Both the position numbers and the translations under genes were made by a program. A stretch of 64,000 nt of DNA from JBGAJN01 sp044224905 (GTDB lineage: Bacteria; Verrucomicrobiota; Verrucomicrobiia; Limisphaerales; JBGAJN01), in the NCBI GenBank assembly GCA_044224905.1, contig JBGAJN010000002.1, positions 124,001 to 188,000 on the forward strand, given 5' to 3'. The notes under the pieces were generated by a model that saw nothing but the letters and a program-made list of their open reading frames with translations, did not search any database and was not told where the DNA came from. Below, in pieces: positions 7,965 through 16,135 of this stretch; the first letter of the stretch is position 1; every line of letters begins with the position of its first letter.

Positions 7965-9185
7965 ATGAAGATATTGATCGCCGATGATGATTTGATCCTC
8001 CGGCGTGTTCTGAAAGATCTGCTCTTCAAGCTTGGGCACGATCTGGAAATTGCCTGCGACGGTCGGGAAGCCTTGGCTGCCCTGCTCAAACCCGACCCAC
8101 CTCATCTCGCTGTCCTTGATTGGATGATGCCCGGTTTCTCGGGCGTTGAAATTTGTCGCAAGCTTCGCGAGACCCAAGCGCTCGAATACACCTACGTCAT
8201 CATGTTGACCACCCGTGATGATAAGAAGGATCGCATCGCGGCGTTCGACGCTGGCGCGGATGCTTACATGCTCAAGCCATTCGACGTGGATGACATGCGG
8301 GCGCACATTCGCGGAGCGATGCGTTCGTTGGAGCACCATCACAACTTGCTGCAAAGGATTGATCCGGCCGTCGCTGCGCGTCGGCCGATGCAATCGGTCG
8401 AACCGCGCGTTGTCGAACTCTCGCGCAGTTCAGTGGCCGCCTCCGCAACGCCGGCAACGCCGACGACCAATGGTTCCGCGCCGACGATCGCCAACGTGGC
8501 CACCCTCAAGCCATTTGCCAGCGGCGCCGGGCTGTTGACCAAAGCCCTTGGTGGCATGGGCCTCGATGGCATCCAATCCGTTGATGTTGCTTCGGCGGTG
8601 GCGGCTGCACCCAACATGGGTGTGTGGTCCGTGTTGGTTCTCCCCCAGCATTCGCTGTGGTTCGATTTGATGGTGGAAACGGACACTGGCTCCGCGCTGT
8701 CGCTCTACCAAACGATGACGGGCGAGACCGCGGTCGAAGCGGAAGAAACCCTCGATACCGTTCGCGAGGTGCTGAACATCGTGCAAGGCACTTTCAAGTC
8801 AGCCTTCCAGAAAGAAGGACTGAAGGTGGTGACGCCGCAGATCCCAAAGTCATTCGCGCCGTCGAAGATGGAGTCGTTCTTCGCTTCGTCTAAGCAGTTA
8901 GTGCGCTTTCAATTCACGCTGCCTGGCGTGGATCTTCGCATTACGATCTCACCTTTCGTCGCGCCGATTCAAAAACGTGATCCGCTAGACCTGCAAATGG
9001 CCGACGTCCTCGCGGAACCGGTCGGCATGCCGTCGAGCCCGGAAATGGTGCTCGTGAATCAGGATACAATGTTGAACAGCCGCCAATTGGAAAAAATTCA
9101 CAGCATTGCCCGCAATGAAGGCAACTGGCGTAAGTTTCAAGCGATCCCGCATTCGGATCTGACGAACCTGATGCTCAAAGAGTGA
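7965..9185 (+). CDS. Response regulator fused to a CheX-like phosphatase domain
   Basis: The 406-residue protein starts with a receiver domain: acidic D7-D8-D9, phospho-acceptor D52 (VLDWMMPG), T82-T83 and K104-P105. A flexible Ala/Thr/Pro linker follows (about 130-185), then a domain with the CheC/CheX/FliY-type signature ExxN (E268, N271 in VREVLNIVQG). In that family these residues hydrolyse phospho-CheY. One ExxN motif is present, as in CheX. The start at 7965 was chosen because MKILIADDD is the first receiver strand. The gene is divergent from cheA. A phosphorylation-controlled CheY phosphatase is the likely role, by inference. Confidence 0.82.
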   Translation: MKILIADDDLILRRVLKDLLFKLGHDLEIACDGREALAALLKPDPPHLAVLDWMMPGFSGVEICRKLRETQALEYTYVIMLTTRDDKKDRIAAFDAGADAYMLKPFDVDDMRAHIRGAMRSLEHHHNLLQRIDPAVAARRPMQSVEPRVVELSRSSVAASATPATPTTNGSAPTIANVATLKPFASGAGLLTKALGGMGLDGIQSVDVASAVAAAPNMGVWSVLVLPQHSLWFDLMVETDTGSALSLYQTMTGETAVEAEETLDTVREVLNIVQGTFKSAFQKEGLKVVTPQIPKSFAPSKMESFFASSKQLVRFQFTLPGVDLRITISPFVAPIQKRDPLDLQMADVLAEPVGMPSSPEMVLVNQDTMLNSRQLEKIHSIARNEGNWRKFQAIPHSDLTNLMLKE

Positions 9186-9239
9186 CCTGCTGCCGCGCGG
9201 ATGCGATTCCGCAGCGTGCTGATTCTGGCATTGCCAATC

Positions 9240-9282
9240 TCGCCGTCCTGTCGCAAAGACAGGGCGGCGATTTCGTTTGTTT
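9240..9282 (+). terminator. Intrinsic terminator after the receiver-CheX gene
   Basis: A 13-bp stem (TCGCCGTCCTGTC pairing with GACAGGGCGGCGA, one G-T wobble) closes a GCAAA loop and is followed by TTTCGTTTGTTT. It lies 54 bp after the stop codon and before rnhB. Confidence 0.88.
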
Positions 9283-9305
9283 AACGATCGCCGGAGTCAA
9301 CACAC

Positions 9306-9998
9306 ATGGCCGCTGTCAGCCGTTTTAAATTTGAACGCGAATTGCTCGCGAATGGAGTCAGTCGCATCGCGGGCATTGATGAAGCGGGCCGCGGGCCGCT
9401 GGCTGGTCCCGTCGTGGCCGCAGCGGTTGTATTTCCGGTGAAATGGATCTCCGAGAAACTGCCGCACGAACTTCGCGGCTTGAACGATTCTAAACAACTC
9501 TCCGAGTCCGCGCGCGAAGAGTATTTCGAGTTTCTCACCAAACAACCCGAGCTTTCGTTCGGAATTGCCACCGTGGATCACGCGACGATTGATCGCATCG
9601 ACATTTTGCGTGCGACGTATCGTGCGATGCTGGAGGCCGTCGCCCAATTGCAGCCGGCGCCCGAGCACTTGCTGATCGATGGCAATCGCGTTCCGATCTT
9701 TCGCGAACCGCAGACATCGTTGGTGAAAGGCGATAGCCGAAGTTACTCGATCGCGGCCGCGAGCGTGCTGGCAAAGGTGACGCGTGATCGCCTCATGCTC
9801 GAATACGATCGCCAATTTCCCGCGTACGGTTTCGCCGAGCACAAGGGCTACGGAACCGCACGCCATCTCGCGGCCATAAACACGCACGGGCCGTGTGCCA
9901 TTCACCGCCTCAGTTTCGCGCCGATCCGTAAACCGGAGCCCGAACTCTTCACTCATGAATCTCTGGCAGCGATTCAAAGCGTGGCGCAACCGCAGTGA
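9306..9998 (+). CDS. rnhB: Ribonuclease HII
   Basis: The 230-residue enzyme cleaves the RNA strand of RNA-DNA hybrids, including single ribonucleotides left in DNA. The RNase HII signature GIDEAGRGPLAGPVV is at about residues 19-33 and supplies the catalytic Asp and Glu. Further acidic positions are in HLLIDGNRV and VTRDRLMLEYD, and the GYGTARH loop is present. The length is normal. The start at 9306 gives a short basic N-terminus before the signature. Its 3' end overlaps the start of the YraN-family gene by 44 bp, suggesting translational coupling in an rnhB-yraN-mutM genome-maintenance group. Confidence 0.96.
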   Translation: MAAVSRFKFERELLANGVSRIAGIDEAGRGPLAGPVVAAAVVFPVKWISEKLPHELRGLNDSKQLSESAREEYFEFLTKQPELSFGIATVDHATIDRIDILRATYRAMLEAVAQLQPAPEHLLIDGNRVPIFREPQTSLVKGDSRSYSIAAASVLAKVTRDRLMLEYDRQFPAYGFAEHKGYGTARHLAAINTHGPCAIHRLSFAPIRKPEPELFTHESLAAIQSVAQPQ

Positions 9999-10383
9999 GG
10001 TACCGGAGCATTTGCGGCGCGGTCGCCTCGGTGAGCGCGCCGCGAAAAAGCATCTCCAACGTTCAGGTCTTAAATTCCTCACCGCCAACTTTCGTTCCGC
10101 TCGCGGTGAAATTGATCTCATCTTTCGCGATGCGGACGTGCTCGTTTTCGTCGAAGTAAAAACGCGTTCCTCGGAGGACTGGACGCGCCCCGCAGCCGCG
10201 GTCAACGCTCACAAGCGCCGGCTACTTTCCCAAACCGCGCTCGACTATCTCGCGCTTTGCAAGCATCCGCAGGTGAAGATCCGTTTCGATATTGTGGAGG
10301 TATTGCTGACCGACGGCGCGGTGCGGGAAATTCGTCACCTGCCGAACACATTTTCCCTTTCGGCACCGTACCGATACGGGTGA
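9955..10383 (+). CDS. YraN/UPF0102 family endonuclease-like protein
   Basis: The 142-residue protein contains the UPF0102 core: LGERAAKKHL near the N-terminus, then GEIDLIFRD and VFVEVKTRS. These form a PD-(D/E)xK-type nuclease fold with Asp, Glu and Lys in the expected positions. The function in the family is not firmly established. The start at 9955 (MNLWQRFKAW) was preferred to an upstream ATG at 9895, which would prepend 20 residues read out of frame from within rnhB. Its position directly after rnhB is a common bacterial arrangement. Confidence 0.9.
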   Translation: MNLWQRFKAWRNRSEVPEHLRRGRLGERAAKKHLQRSGLKFLTANFRSARGEIDLIFRDADVLVFVEVKTRSSEDWTRPAAAVNAHKRRLLSQTALDYLALCKHPQVKIRFDIVEVLLTDGAVREIRHLPNTFSLSAPYRYG

Positions 10384-10458
10384 TCGCCCGACGTAAGGAC
10401 GGCGTTATTCGCCGACCGCACTTGAAACGATAAGCCTTTAAAACGAAACTCACTTCTC

Positions 10459-11310
10459 ATGCCCGAACTGCCCGAAGTGGAAGTGCTGGTCCGCCACCTC
10501 AATCCGTTGCTCAAACGGAAGCGCATCACGTCGGTCGAGGTGCGACGCGAGAAGATCATTCGGCCAACCTCCGTTCGCGAACTAAACGCCGCACTGATCG
10601 GCGCGGAGTTTGGCGAGGTCACTCGACGCGGGAAATATCTCCTCTTCGAATTGCTCCGGAGCCGCGGCGAGCAAACGCGGCAACTGCTTGGTCACCTCGG
10701 AATGACCGGCCGCATGTATCTGGTGCCCGCTGGCGCGCCGCTGCCCAAACACGCGGCTGTGGTACTGGGACTGGGCCGGGAGAACTTCGTTTTCGAGGAC
10801 ACGCGCTACTTCGGTCGGTTTACGTTGGATGTTTCTTCCATTGCCGGGCTCGGCCCCGAACCGCTGGGTGAAGCTTTCGACGCGGACGCCTTGCGAAGCG
10901 CGCTGAGCCGCTCGACACAGGCGATCAAAGTGAAGTTGCTCGATCAAACCGTGGTGGCCGGTGTCGGGAATATCTACGCAAGCGAGGCTTTGTTTCGCGC
11001 CGGCATCTCGCCGCGCAAACCCGCGCGCAAACTGTCGAAAGCGGAAGCCTCTGCCTTGGTGAAATCCATCCGTGCGGTGCTGGCGCACGCGGTGAAATCG
11101 GGCAGCACCATCCCGCTCGATTTCGCCGGCGCGGAAAAGAAGGACGGCTTGTTCTATTACGGCAGCACCGCGGGACAGTCGGAACTCTACGAAGAGCGCA
11201 TGCTGGTTTACGATCGCGCTGGAAAACCTTGCTCGAAGTGTCGCATGCCGATTCGGCGGATCGTTCAGGCGACACGGAGCACGTACTTCTGTCCCACCTG
11301 CCAGAAGTAG
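10459..11310 (+). CDS. mutM: Formamidopyrimidine-DNA glycosylase (Fpg/MutM)
   Basis: The 283-residue bifunctional glycosylase/AP lyase removes 8-oxoguanine. MPELPEVE at the N-terminus gives catalytic Pro2 and Glu3 after Met removal. The helix-two-turn-helix region QTVVAGVGNIYASEALF is intact. The C-terminal zinc finger has CSKCRMP and CPTCQK, giving four Cys. A conserved Lys lies in GKYLLFEL. The length is close to the E. coli enzyme. It is the third gene of the rnhB-yraN-mutM group, 75 bp downstream of the UPF0102 gene. Confidence 0.96.
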   Translation: MPELPEVEVLVRHLNPLLKRKRITSVEVRREKIIRPTSVRELNAALIGAEFGEVTRRGKYLLFELLRSRGEQTRQLLGHLGMTGRMYLVPAGAPLPKHAAVVLGLGRENFVFEDTRYFGRFTLDVSSIAGLGPEPLGEAFDADALRSALSRSTQAIKVKLLDQTVVAGVGNIYASEALFRAGISPRKPARKLSKAEASALVKSIRAVLAHAVKSGSTIPLDFAGAEKKDGLFYYGSTAGQSELYEERMLVYDRAGKPCSKCRMPIRRIVQATRSTYFCPTCQK

Positions 11311-11323
11311 CTGTTCCCGCCGG

Positions 11324-11920
11324 TTAGACGAATACTTCTTCAAACTCGAGCGAGCGATTCCACAACGCCATCGCAAGGTTACCCTTCTTTTGTGCGGCGA
11401 GGATTTCCACCTCGACCCGTTTCGCCGTCTTCAATTTGAACCGGATGCGACTCTCGGAAATCTCCACGTCGATCTGTTTCACGCGTTGGAGATGACTGCG
11501 GTCGAGCGCGTCAGCAAGGCGAAGAATGGCCGCAAGCTTCTGCACCGTCGCGCGATCGTGTTCGCTGAGCGCGACGAACTCCGCGTGTTCAGCGATGGGA
11601 ACGGACTTGCGGTGGTAGCGGGCAACTTGGGCAATGATCTCAACTTCCGCCGCAGGAAAATGCTGCCATGGATGAGTCCGAATCAGGCGCGCGGATTCCT
11701 TGTGATGACCGGAGCCGTCCTTCGAAACACTCCAGCCGGTATCGTGCAGGCAGCTCGCGGCTTCGAGGAGCAATCGCTCGCTCGTGCCGAGATGATGAAG
11801 GGGCGCGAGCAAATCGAACAATCGCAACGCCAGCGCGGTTACCTGCAAAACGTGCTCCGGCTCGCTTTCAAAGCGGCGCATCAGATTGAGAAACTCCGCA
11901 CGTGCGCTTTCTTCGTTCAT
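11324..11920 (-). CDS. HD-domain protein resembling the C-terminal domain of Ppx/GppA
   Basis: The 198-residue protein shows HD-phosphohydrolase motifs: His23, the H59-D60 pair in ASCLHDTGW, H72-H73 in the GHHKES motif and a later Asp in ILRLADALDRSH. The order and wording match domain III of long exopolyphosphatase/GppA proteins. The domain is encoded separately but its start codon overlaps the stop of the preceding Ppx gene by 4 bp (ATGA), so the two are almost certainly made together. It may act as the missing half of a split Ppx, or as an independent hydrolase. Confidence 0.82.
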   Translation of the reverse strand: MNEESARAEFLNLMRRFESEPEHVLQVTALALRLFDLLAPLHHLGTSERLLLEAASCLHDTGWSVSKDGSGHHKESARLIRTHPWQHFPAAEVEIIAQVARYHRKSVPIAEHAEFVALSEHDRATVQKLAAILRLADALDRSHLQRVKQIDVEISESRIRFKLKTAKRVEVEILAAQKKGNLAMALWNRSLEFEEVFV

Positions 11921-12882
11921 GGCGGATCCATCAACGCTGCAAAACGCAGCCCGCGCGTGCTCACGCGCAGTTCATTGAAACCAAACTGCTCCATCACGGC
12001 TTCATAGATCGCGGCGCCGGTGATCATCACGTCGGCGCGCTTCGCGGGCAGGCCTGGAATCTTCTGGCGCTCAGCGAGCGCAACGCGCCAGAGACGCTCG
12101 GTCCAATCGTGCACCTGCGCGCGGGTCAAACGCAGCGCTTCGATGTGGTCGCGGCTGAAATCCGTAAGCGCGAGTTGAATCGCGGCGAGATAGGTCGCAG
12201 AGCCACCGACACCAACCAGCACGACGCGCTCGCGACCGGCGCGTGTGAGGGCGGGATCGACGTTCGGAGCAACGCGTTGGCGGAGAAACGCGCGTATTTC
12301 CGCGCGGCAGGCCGCGAGATCGACTGCGGTGGGCGGATCGGCGGGGCGAAGCTTCTCGATCAAACGCACAACGCCGAGTTGAAAACTATCGCGGAAGAAT
12401 TGTTCACGCCCTTCACCGACGATGAACTCTGTGCTGCCGCCGCCGACATCCATGATCAGCAAGGGATGCCCCGCGAGCCGGCCATCGCTCGTCACGCCAT
12501 CGAACGCCCATTGAGCTTCCTGAGCGCCGGAGATGACTTCCACTTCGAGGCCCGCCGCCACGCGGACGGCGTTCAGAAGATCTTGCGGATTCAACGCGTC
12601 CCGCGCGGCGCTCGTGGCGATCACGCGCGGCGCGGCGACGCCCAGACTGCGCGCTTTGGTGGTGAACTCGGCGACGGTTTGGGCGGTTTGGCGAATCGCG
12701 TCCGGTTGGAGTAAATGTGTTTCGTAGAAGCCGCGACCAAGCCGCGTGACGTGGCTGGTTTCGAAGAGGGGTTCGACGTTACGGTCGTGGACGCGCGCCG
12801 CCAGCAACTTCACCGAGTTGGTGCCGATATCGATGACCGCGCGCATCGTGCCGCCGGGTTCGCTCGACTCGGGTGCGCTCAT
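11917..12882 (-). CDS. ppx: Exopolyphosphatase/pppGpp phosphohydrolase, short form (Ppx/GppA domains I-II)
   Basis: The 321-residue ASKHA-fold enzyme carries MRAVIDIGTNSVKLL (phosphate-1 loop) and LIMDVGGGSTEFIVG (phosphate-2 loop), plus ATSAARDA. It releases terminal phosphate from polyphosphate and/or pppGpp. The frame stays open upstream inside the ROK gene. The ATG at 12882 (MSAPESS) lies 8 bp beyond the ROK stop; an internal ATG at 12846 (MRAVIDIG) is an equally plausible start. The protein lacks the C-terminal HD-like domain, which is supplied by the overlapping next gene. Confidence 0.92.
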   Translation of the reverse strand: MSAPESSEPGGTMRAVIDIGTNSVKLLAARVHDRNVEPLFETSHVTRLGRGFYETHLLQPDAIRQTAQTVAEFTTKARSLGVAAPRVIATSAARDALNPQDLLNAVRVAAGLEVEVISGAQEAQWAFDGVTSDGRLAGHPLLIMDVGGGSTEFIVGEGREQFFRDSFQLGVVRLIEKLRPADPPTAVDLAACRAEIRAFLRQRVAPNVDPALTRAGRERVVLVGVGGSATYLAAIQLALTDFSRDHIEALRLTRAQVHDWTERLWRVALAERQKIPGLPAKRADVMITGAAIYEAVMEQFGFNELRVSTRGLRFAALMDPP

Positions 12883-12889
12883 CGTAGAA

Positions 12890-13870
12890 TCATTTGAGCT
12901 TCGCTCGCGCGAGCACGGCGCCGCCGGTGATGCCGGCGTCGTCGCCCAGTTCCGTGGCGCGGATTTCGAGTCCCTTGATCGCATTGGAGAACGCGTGTTC
13001 CTTCGCCACCTTGGTGATCGTGGGAAGCAGTTCGTCGGCGAGTTGTTCCATGATGCCGCCGCCGAGCACGACGTATTGCGGGTTGAGAATGTTGACGAGA
13101 TTGCTCACGGCAATCCCGGTATATTCAGCAGCCTGACGGATGACTTTCTCCGTGAGCTTGTCGCCGCGTTTGAGCGCCCTGCGCAAGTCGCCACTGCGTA
13201 GGCCTTCGAGATCATCACCGAGCATTTCGACGAGCACGGTCTTCTCGCCCTCCTTCACGGCTTCCTTGATGCGCCGGAAAATTGCGGTGCGACTGGCGAG
13301 CGCTTCGAAGCAACCGTTGTTACCGCACGTGCACTTCGGGCCGTTGACATCGATGATCATGTGGCCGAGTTCGCCCGCGGTATAGTTGATCCCAGTGTAA
13401 AGCTTGCCATCGAGAACGATTCCGCCGCCAACGCCCGTGCCCAGAAAAATGCCGACGAGACTTTGCGGCTTGCTGCCAAATTCCGCCTCGAAGATTCCGC
13501 GCGTGGCAACTTTGCAGTCGTTGTCCACGAACACCGGCACGTCGAGTTGCTTCTCCAGCTCCTTCCGCAATGAAACATCCTTCCAGCCGAGATTACCCGC
13601 AAATATGACGCGGCCATTTTCCTGATCGATGGAACCGGGGGAGCCGATGCCAATACCCTTCACCTGTTTCAGCGAGAGGTCGGATTCATCGAGCGCTTCT
13701 TTGACGCAGCGCGCGATGCGTTCAATAACGCTGTCGGCGCCGCGTTCGGCCTTGGTGGTCAGTTTTTGGCGGCCGATGCACTTGAGCCGCGAGTCGAAGA
13801 TGCCGGAAAGAATCTTGGTCCCGCCGAGATCCACGCCGACGAGGTAATCTTGCTTTCCGTTTTCAGGCAT
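12890..13870 (-). CDS. ROK-family sugar kinase (glucokinase-like)
   Basis: The 326-residue kinase has the ATP-binding DLGGTKILSG motif near the N-terminus, a GTGVGGG substrate loop, and the ROK zinc-binding signature CTCGNNGCFEALAS, in which three Cys and an upstream His bind zinc. The most likely reaction is ATP-dependent phosphorylation of glucose, although ROK members also phosphorylate other hexoses or N-acetyl sugars, and a regulatory role is possible. No helix-turn-helix precedes the kinase, which argues for an enzyme. It lies 3 bp after one thymidylate-kinase-like gene and 7 bp before ppx, within a five-gene operon. Confidence 0.93.
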   Translation of the reverse strand: MPENGKQDYLVGVDLGGTKILSGIFDSRLKCIGRQKLTTKAERGADSVIERIARCVKEALDESDLSLKQVKGIGIGSPGSIDQENGRVIFAGNLGWKDVSLRKELEKQLDVPVFVDNDCKVATRGIFEAEFGSKPQSLVGIFLGTGVGGGIVLDGKLYTGINYTAGELGHMIIDVNGPKCTCGNNGCFEALASRTAIFRRIKEAVKEGEKTVLVEMLGDDLEGLRSGDLRRALKRGDKLTEKVIRQAAEYTGIAVSNLVNILNPQYVVLGGGIMEQLADELLPTITKVAKEHAFSNAIKGLEIRATELGDDAGITGGAVLARAKLK

Positions 13871-13873
13871 ACG

Positions 13874-14602
13874 TCAGGTAAGCGCAGCGGCGATCTTCTT
13901 TCGCAGATCCGCGCCGATGGCTTCCGGCGAGCGGTCGCCGTCCACGATGGTGAAGCCGTAAGTTTTCTGGAGCCGCTTGAACTGCCCTTGCACGAGCGCT
14001 TGATACTTCAGAAAGCTGTCGAACATGTCGCGGGTCAGACCGAGGTCCATACCGCTTTCCCAGTAATCGAGCGCGTAATCTTTCGCGAAATTCCGCTGCA
14101 CGAGTTGCTCAGGGGACACCTGCAGGTAAAATACTGCGTCGGGAATGAGCGCCAAGCCGTAGAGATTTTTCAACCACGCCTCGTCCATGCCACGAACGAG
14201 ATCGCGCACCATCAACGTGTAGATGTAACGATCGGCGATCACGATCAAGCCCGCCTTCAACGACGGGATGATATTGTTCTCCATCTGGTCCGCGAAGTCC
14301 GTCGCGTAGAACAGACTCATCGTGGTGCGGCTTAAAATATTTCCGCGCTTGGCCGTGTCGAGCTCTTCGCTGACCAGCGTGGAGCGTTTCAATCCGACAA
14401 GCGCCGTGGCGTGGCCGCAGCCTTCCAGCCATTCGACGATCTTGGTGATCTGCGTCGAGCGACCGGAGCCGTCCGCGCCTTCGACGACGATGAGTTTGCC
14501 GGTGAGCTTTTCCAAATCCACGCCGGGAATGCCGTGGCCGTAAAAACGATGCGGGCGCGCTTTCGGAACAACGATGCGGGGATGTTTCGCCTTGGTGGCC
14601 AT
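13874..14602 (-). CDS. Thymidylate kinase-like protein with Arg in place of the P-loop Lys
   Basis: The 242-residue P-loop protein resembles dTMP kinase: VVEGADGSGRSTQI at about 39-52, a DRYIYT motif and an RD(L/V)VRG lid-like segment. It has an N-terminal extension of about 35 basic residues compared with usual TMPKs. The Walker A Lys is Arg48 (codon CGC, read directly), where the tandem paralogue has Lys. This change normally cripples or alters phosphoryl transfer, so the protein may be a regulatory or divergent kinase. It lies 5 bp after the paralogue and 3 bp before the ROK gene. Confidence 0.85.
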   Translation of the reverse strand: MATKAKHPRIVVPKARPHRFYGHGIPGVDLEKLTGKLIVVEGADGSGRSTQITKIVEWLEGCGHATALVGLKRSTLVSEELDTAKRGNILSRTTMSLFYATDFADQMENNIIPSLKAGLIVIADRYIYTLMVRDLVRGMDEAWLKNLYGLALIPDAVFYLQVSPEQLVQRNFAKDYALDYWESGMDLGLTRDMFDSFLKYQALVQGQFKRLQKTYGFTIVDGDRSPEAIGADLRKKIAAALT

Positions 14603-14607
14603 GGGAA

Positions 14608-15285
14608 TTATTTTTTGCGAAAGCTGTCGAGATTGATCTTCGCCGCGACCAGGTCGCGCACGATGGATTGCTGCGCTTCGATGCGTTGGTTGGCGTCCAT
14701 CACGAGGAAGTTGAACTCCGTGCTCATCGCGAGGTATTGCTCAAGGATGCGGCCTTGGAAGATGCGGAAGCTCTCGTACGGATCGGTGGAAAGCCGCAGA
14801 TCCATGCCCGCTTCGAAATATTTCAGCTGCGGCCGGCCGTCGAGAATCCGCTGCAACGAAATCTCCAACTGCGCCTTGAAGAAGAACGTGATGTCTGGCT
14901 GCGCGGCGAAACTGTAATTGCCGCGCACCCATTCCGGCGGACACCCGCGCACCACGTCACGCGCGAACGCGGTGAAAATGTAGCGATCGCACAACACGAT
15001 GTAACCGGCGCGGAGCAACGGCACGAGCTGGCGTTCGTAGCGGTCGGCGAAATCCGTCGCGTGGATCAAACTAAACGTCGTAGGAGTCAGCAGGGTCATC
15101 TTCTTGCCCTTGCTGGTGGCGCTCTTGACCAACTCGGAAGAATTCCACTCGCTGAAGAACACCTTGAGGTTTTGTTGCTCAAGCCAGCGTTTGAGCAGGT
15201 AGATTTGGGTGGATTTGCCGGAGCCGTCGAGGCCCTCGACGGCAATCAACCGTCCGGGAAAATTCAGGTCAGCGAAGGTCTTCAT
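14608..15285 (-). CDS. tmk: Thymidylate kinase-like protein with an intact P-loop
   Basis: The 225-residue protein carries AVEGLDGSGKSTQIYLL (Lys24), the DR(Y/H) nucleobase motif in CDRYIFTAFARDVVRG, and an alpha/beta P-loop layout consistent with dTMP kinase (dTMP + ATP to dTDP + ADP). The length is normal for the family. It is the first gene of the tmk-tmk-ROK-ppx-HD operon. Its closest relative here is the next gene, with which it shares the whole domain layout, so the two probably arose by tandem duplication. Whether it is the housekeeping Tmk of this genome cannot be judged from the window. Confidence 0.87.
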   Translation of the reverse strand: MKTFADLNFPGRLIAVEGLDGSGKSTQIYLLKRWLEQQNLKVFFSEWNSSELVKSATSKGKKMTLLTPTTFSLIHATDFADRYERQLVPLLRAGYIVLCDRYIFTAFARDVVRGCPPEWVRGNYSFAAQPDITFFFKAQLEISLQRILDGRPQLKYFEAGMDLRLSTDPYESFRIFQGRILEQYLAMSTEFNFLVMDANQRIEAQQSIVRDLVAAKINLDSFRKK

Positions 15286-15385
15286 TCAGCGCAATCAGAA
15301 CCTAAACGCTCATTCGTGGATGACAATGATTTTCAGGATCGGACACCCTCCAGCGCAAGCGCCGCGGAAAAACCTTCTTCGCGAA

Positions 15386-16036
15386 TCATTGAATCCCGAA
15401 CAATCGCGCAAGCAGAGCCAGGGTCAGGTAGACGGCCCCGCTCAGCAGTGCACGGACGATTTGAAACTGAAGGAGCACAATGACGATGAGGAAACCGTAT
15501 TGGGCGAAACGCAGGTAGGTTTCCTCGCTCATCCCGGTGACGTGTCGCAGCACATGCGAACCGTCCAGCGGCGGTACTGGAATCAAATTGAAAAAGCAAA
15601 GCACCAAGCTGAGTTCGGCCATCTGCCAGCCTATTCGTTCGACCATTTCCGATCCCGCCACCTGCCCGGATTTCATCAAGGCCATCAGAAGTACGGCAAG
15701 CAGGAGATTCATCGCCGGGCCAGCCATCGCGATGAGAATGCTGTCACCCTTGGGATTCTTCAAATTGCGCGGATCGAAGGGAACCGGCTTGGCCCAGCCG
15801 AATAAAAATCCCGCTCCACCGCTAAAGGCTGCCATGAAGGTGAAGATCAACGGCAGGATAACCGTTCCCAAGGGATCGATATGCACCAGCGGATTGAGCG
15901 ACACGCGCCCCATCATGCGCGCCGTGTCGTCGCCGCGCTTCATCGCCATCCACGCGTGGCCGAATTCGTGGAACGTCAGCAGGATCAGCAGGTAGAGGTA
16001 GCTGATCAAGCCATCGATCAAAATGTCGAAATGCAT
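15386..16036 (-). CDS. Site-2 protease family membrane metalloprotease (M50)
   Basis: The 216-residue polytopic protein contains the zinc-binding HEFGH motif in the first TM helix region, a central AMAGPAMNLLLAV helix matching the family's second signature, and the third ligand Asp in NLIPVPPLDGSHVL. It has no PDZ domain, so it belongs to the small S2P/M50 group rather than the RseP type. It cleaves substrates inside the membrane; its target is unknown. It lies about 100 bp upstream of the tmk operon on the same strand and may share its transcript. Confidence 0.9.
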   Translation of the reverse strand: MHFDILIDGLISYLYLLILLTFHEFGHAWMAMKRGDDTARMMGRVSLNPLVHIDPLGTVILPLIFTFMAAFSGGAGFLFGWAKPVPFDPRNLKNPKGDSILIAMAGPAMNLLLAVLLMALMKSGQVAGSEMVERIGWQMAELSLVLCFFNLIPVPPLDGSHVLRHVTGMSEETYLRFAQYGFLIVIVLLQFQIVRALLSGAVYLTLALLARLFGIQ

Positions 16037-16135
16037 CGGCGCAACGTTAGCAAATCTGCGCGGCGCACAACGAGAAAAATGCCCGCAACGGAAGAACCGG
16101 GTGCCGACGAGAGATGTTCGGCAGCCGACGTTCCG

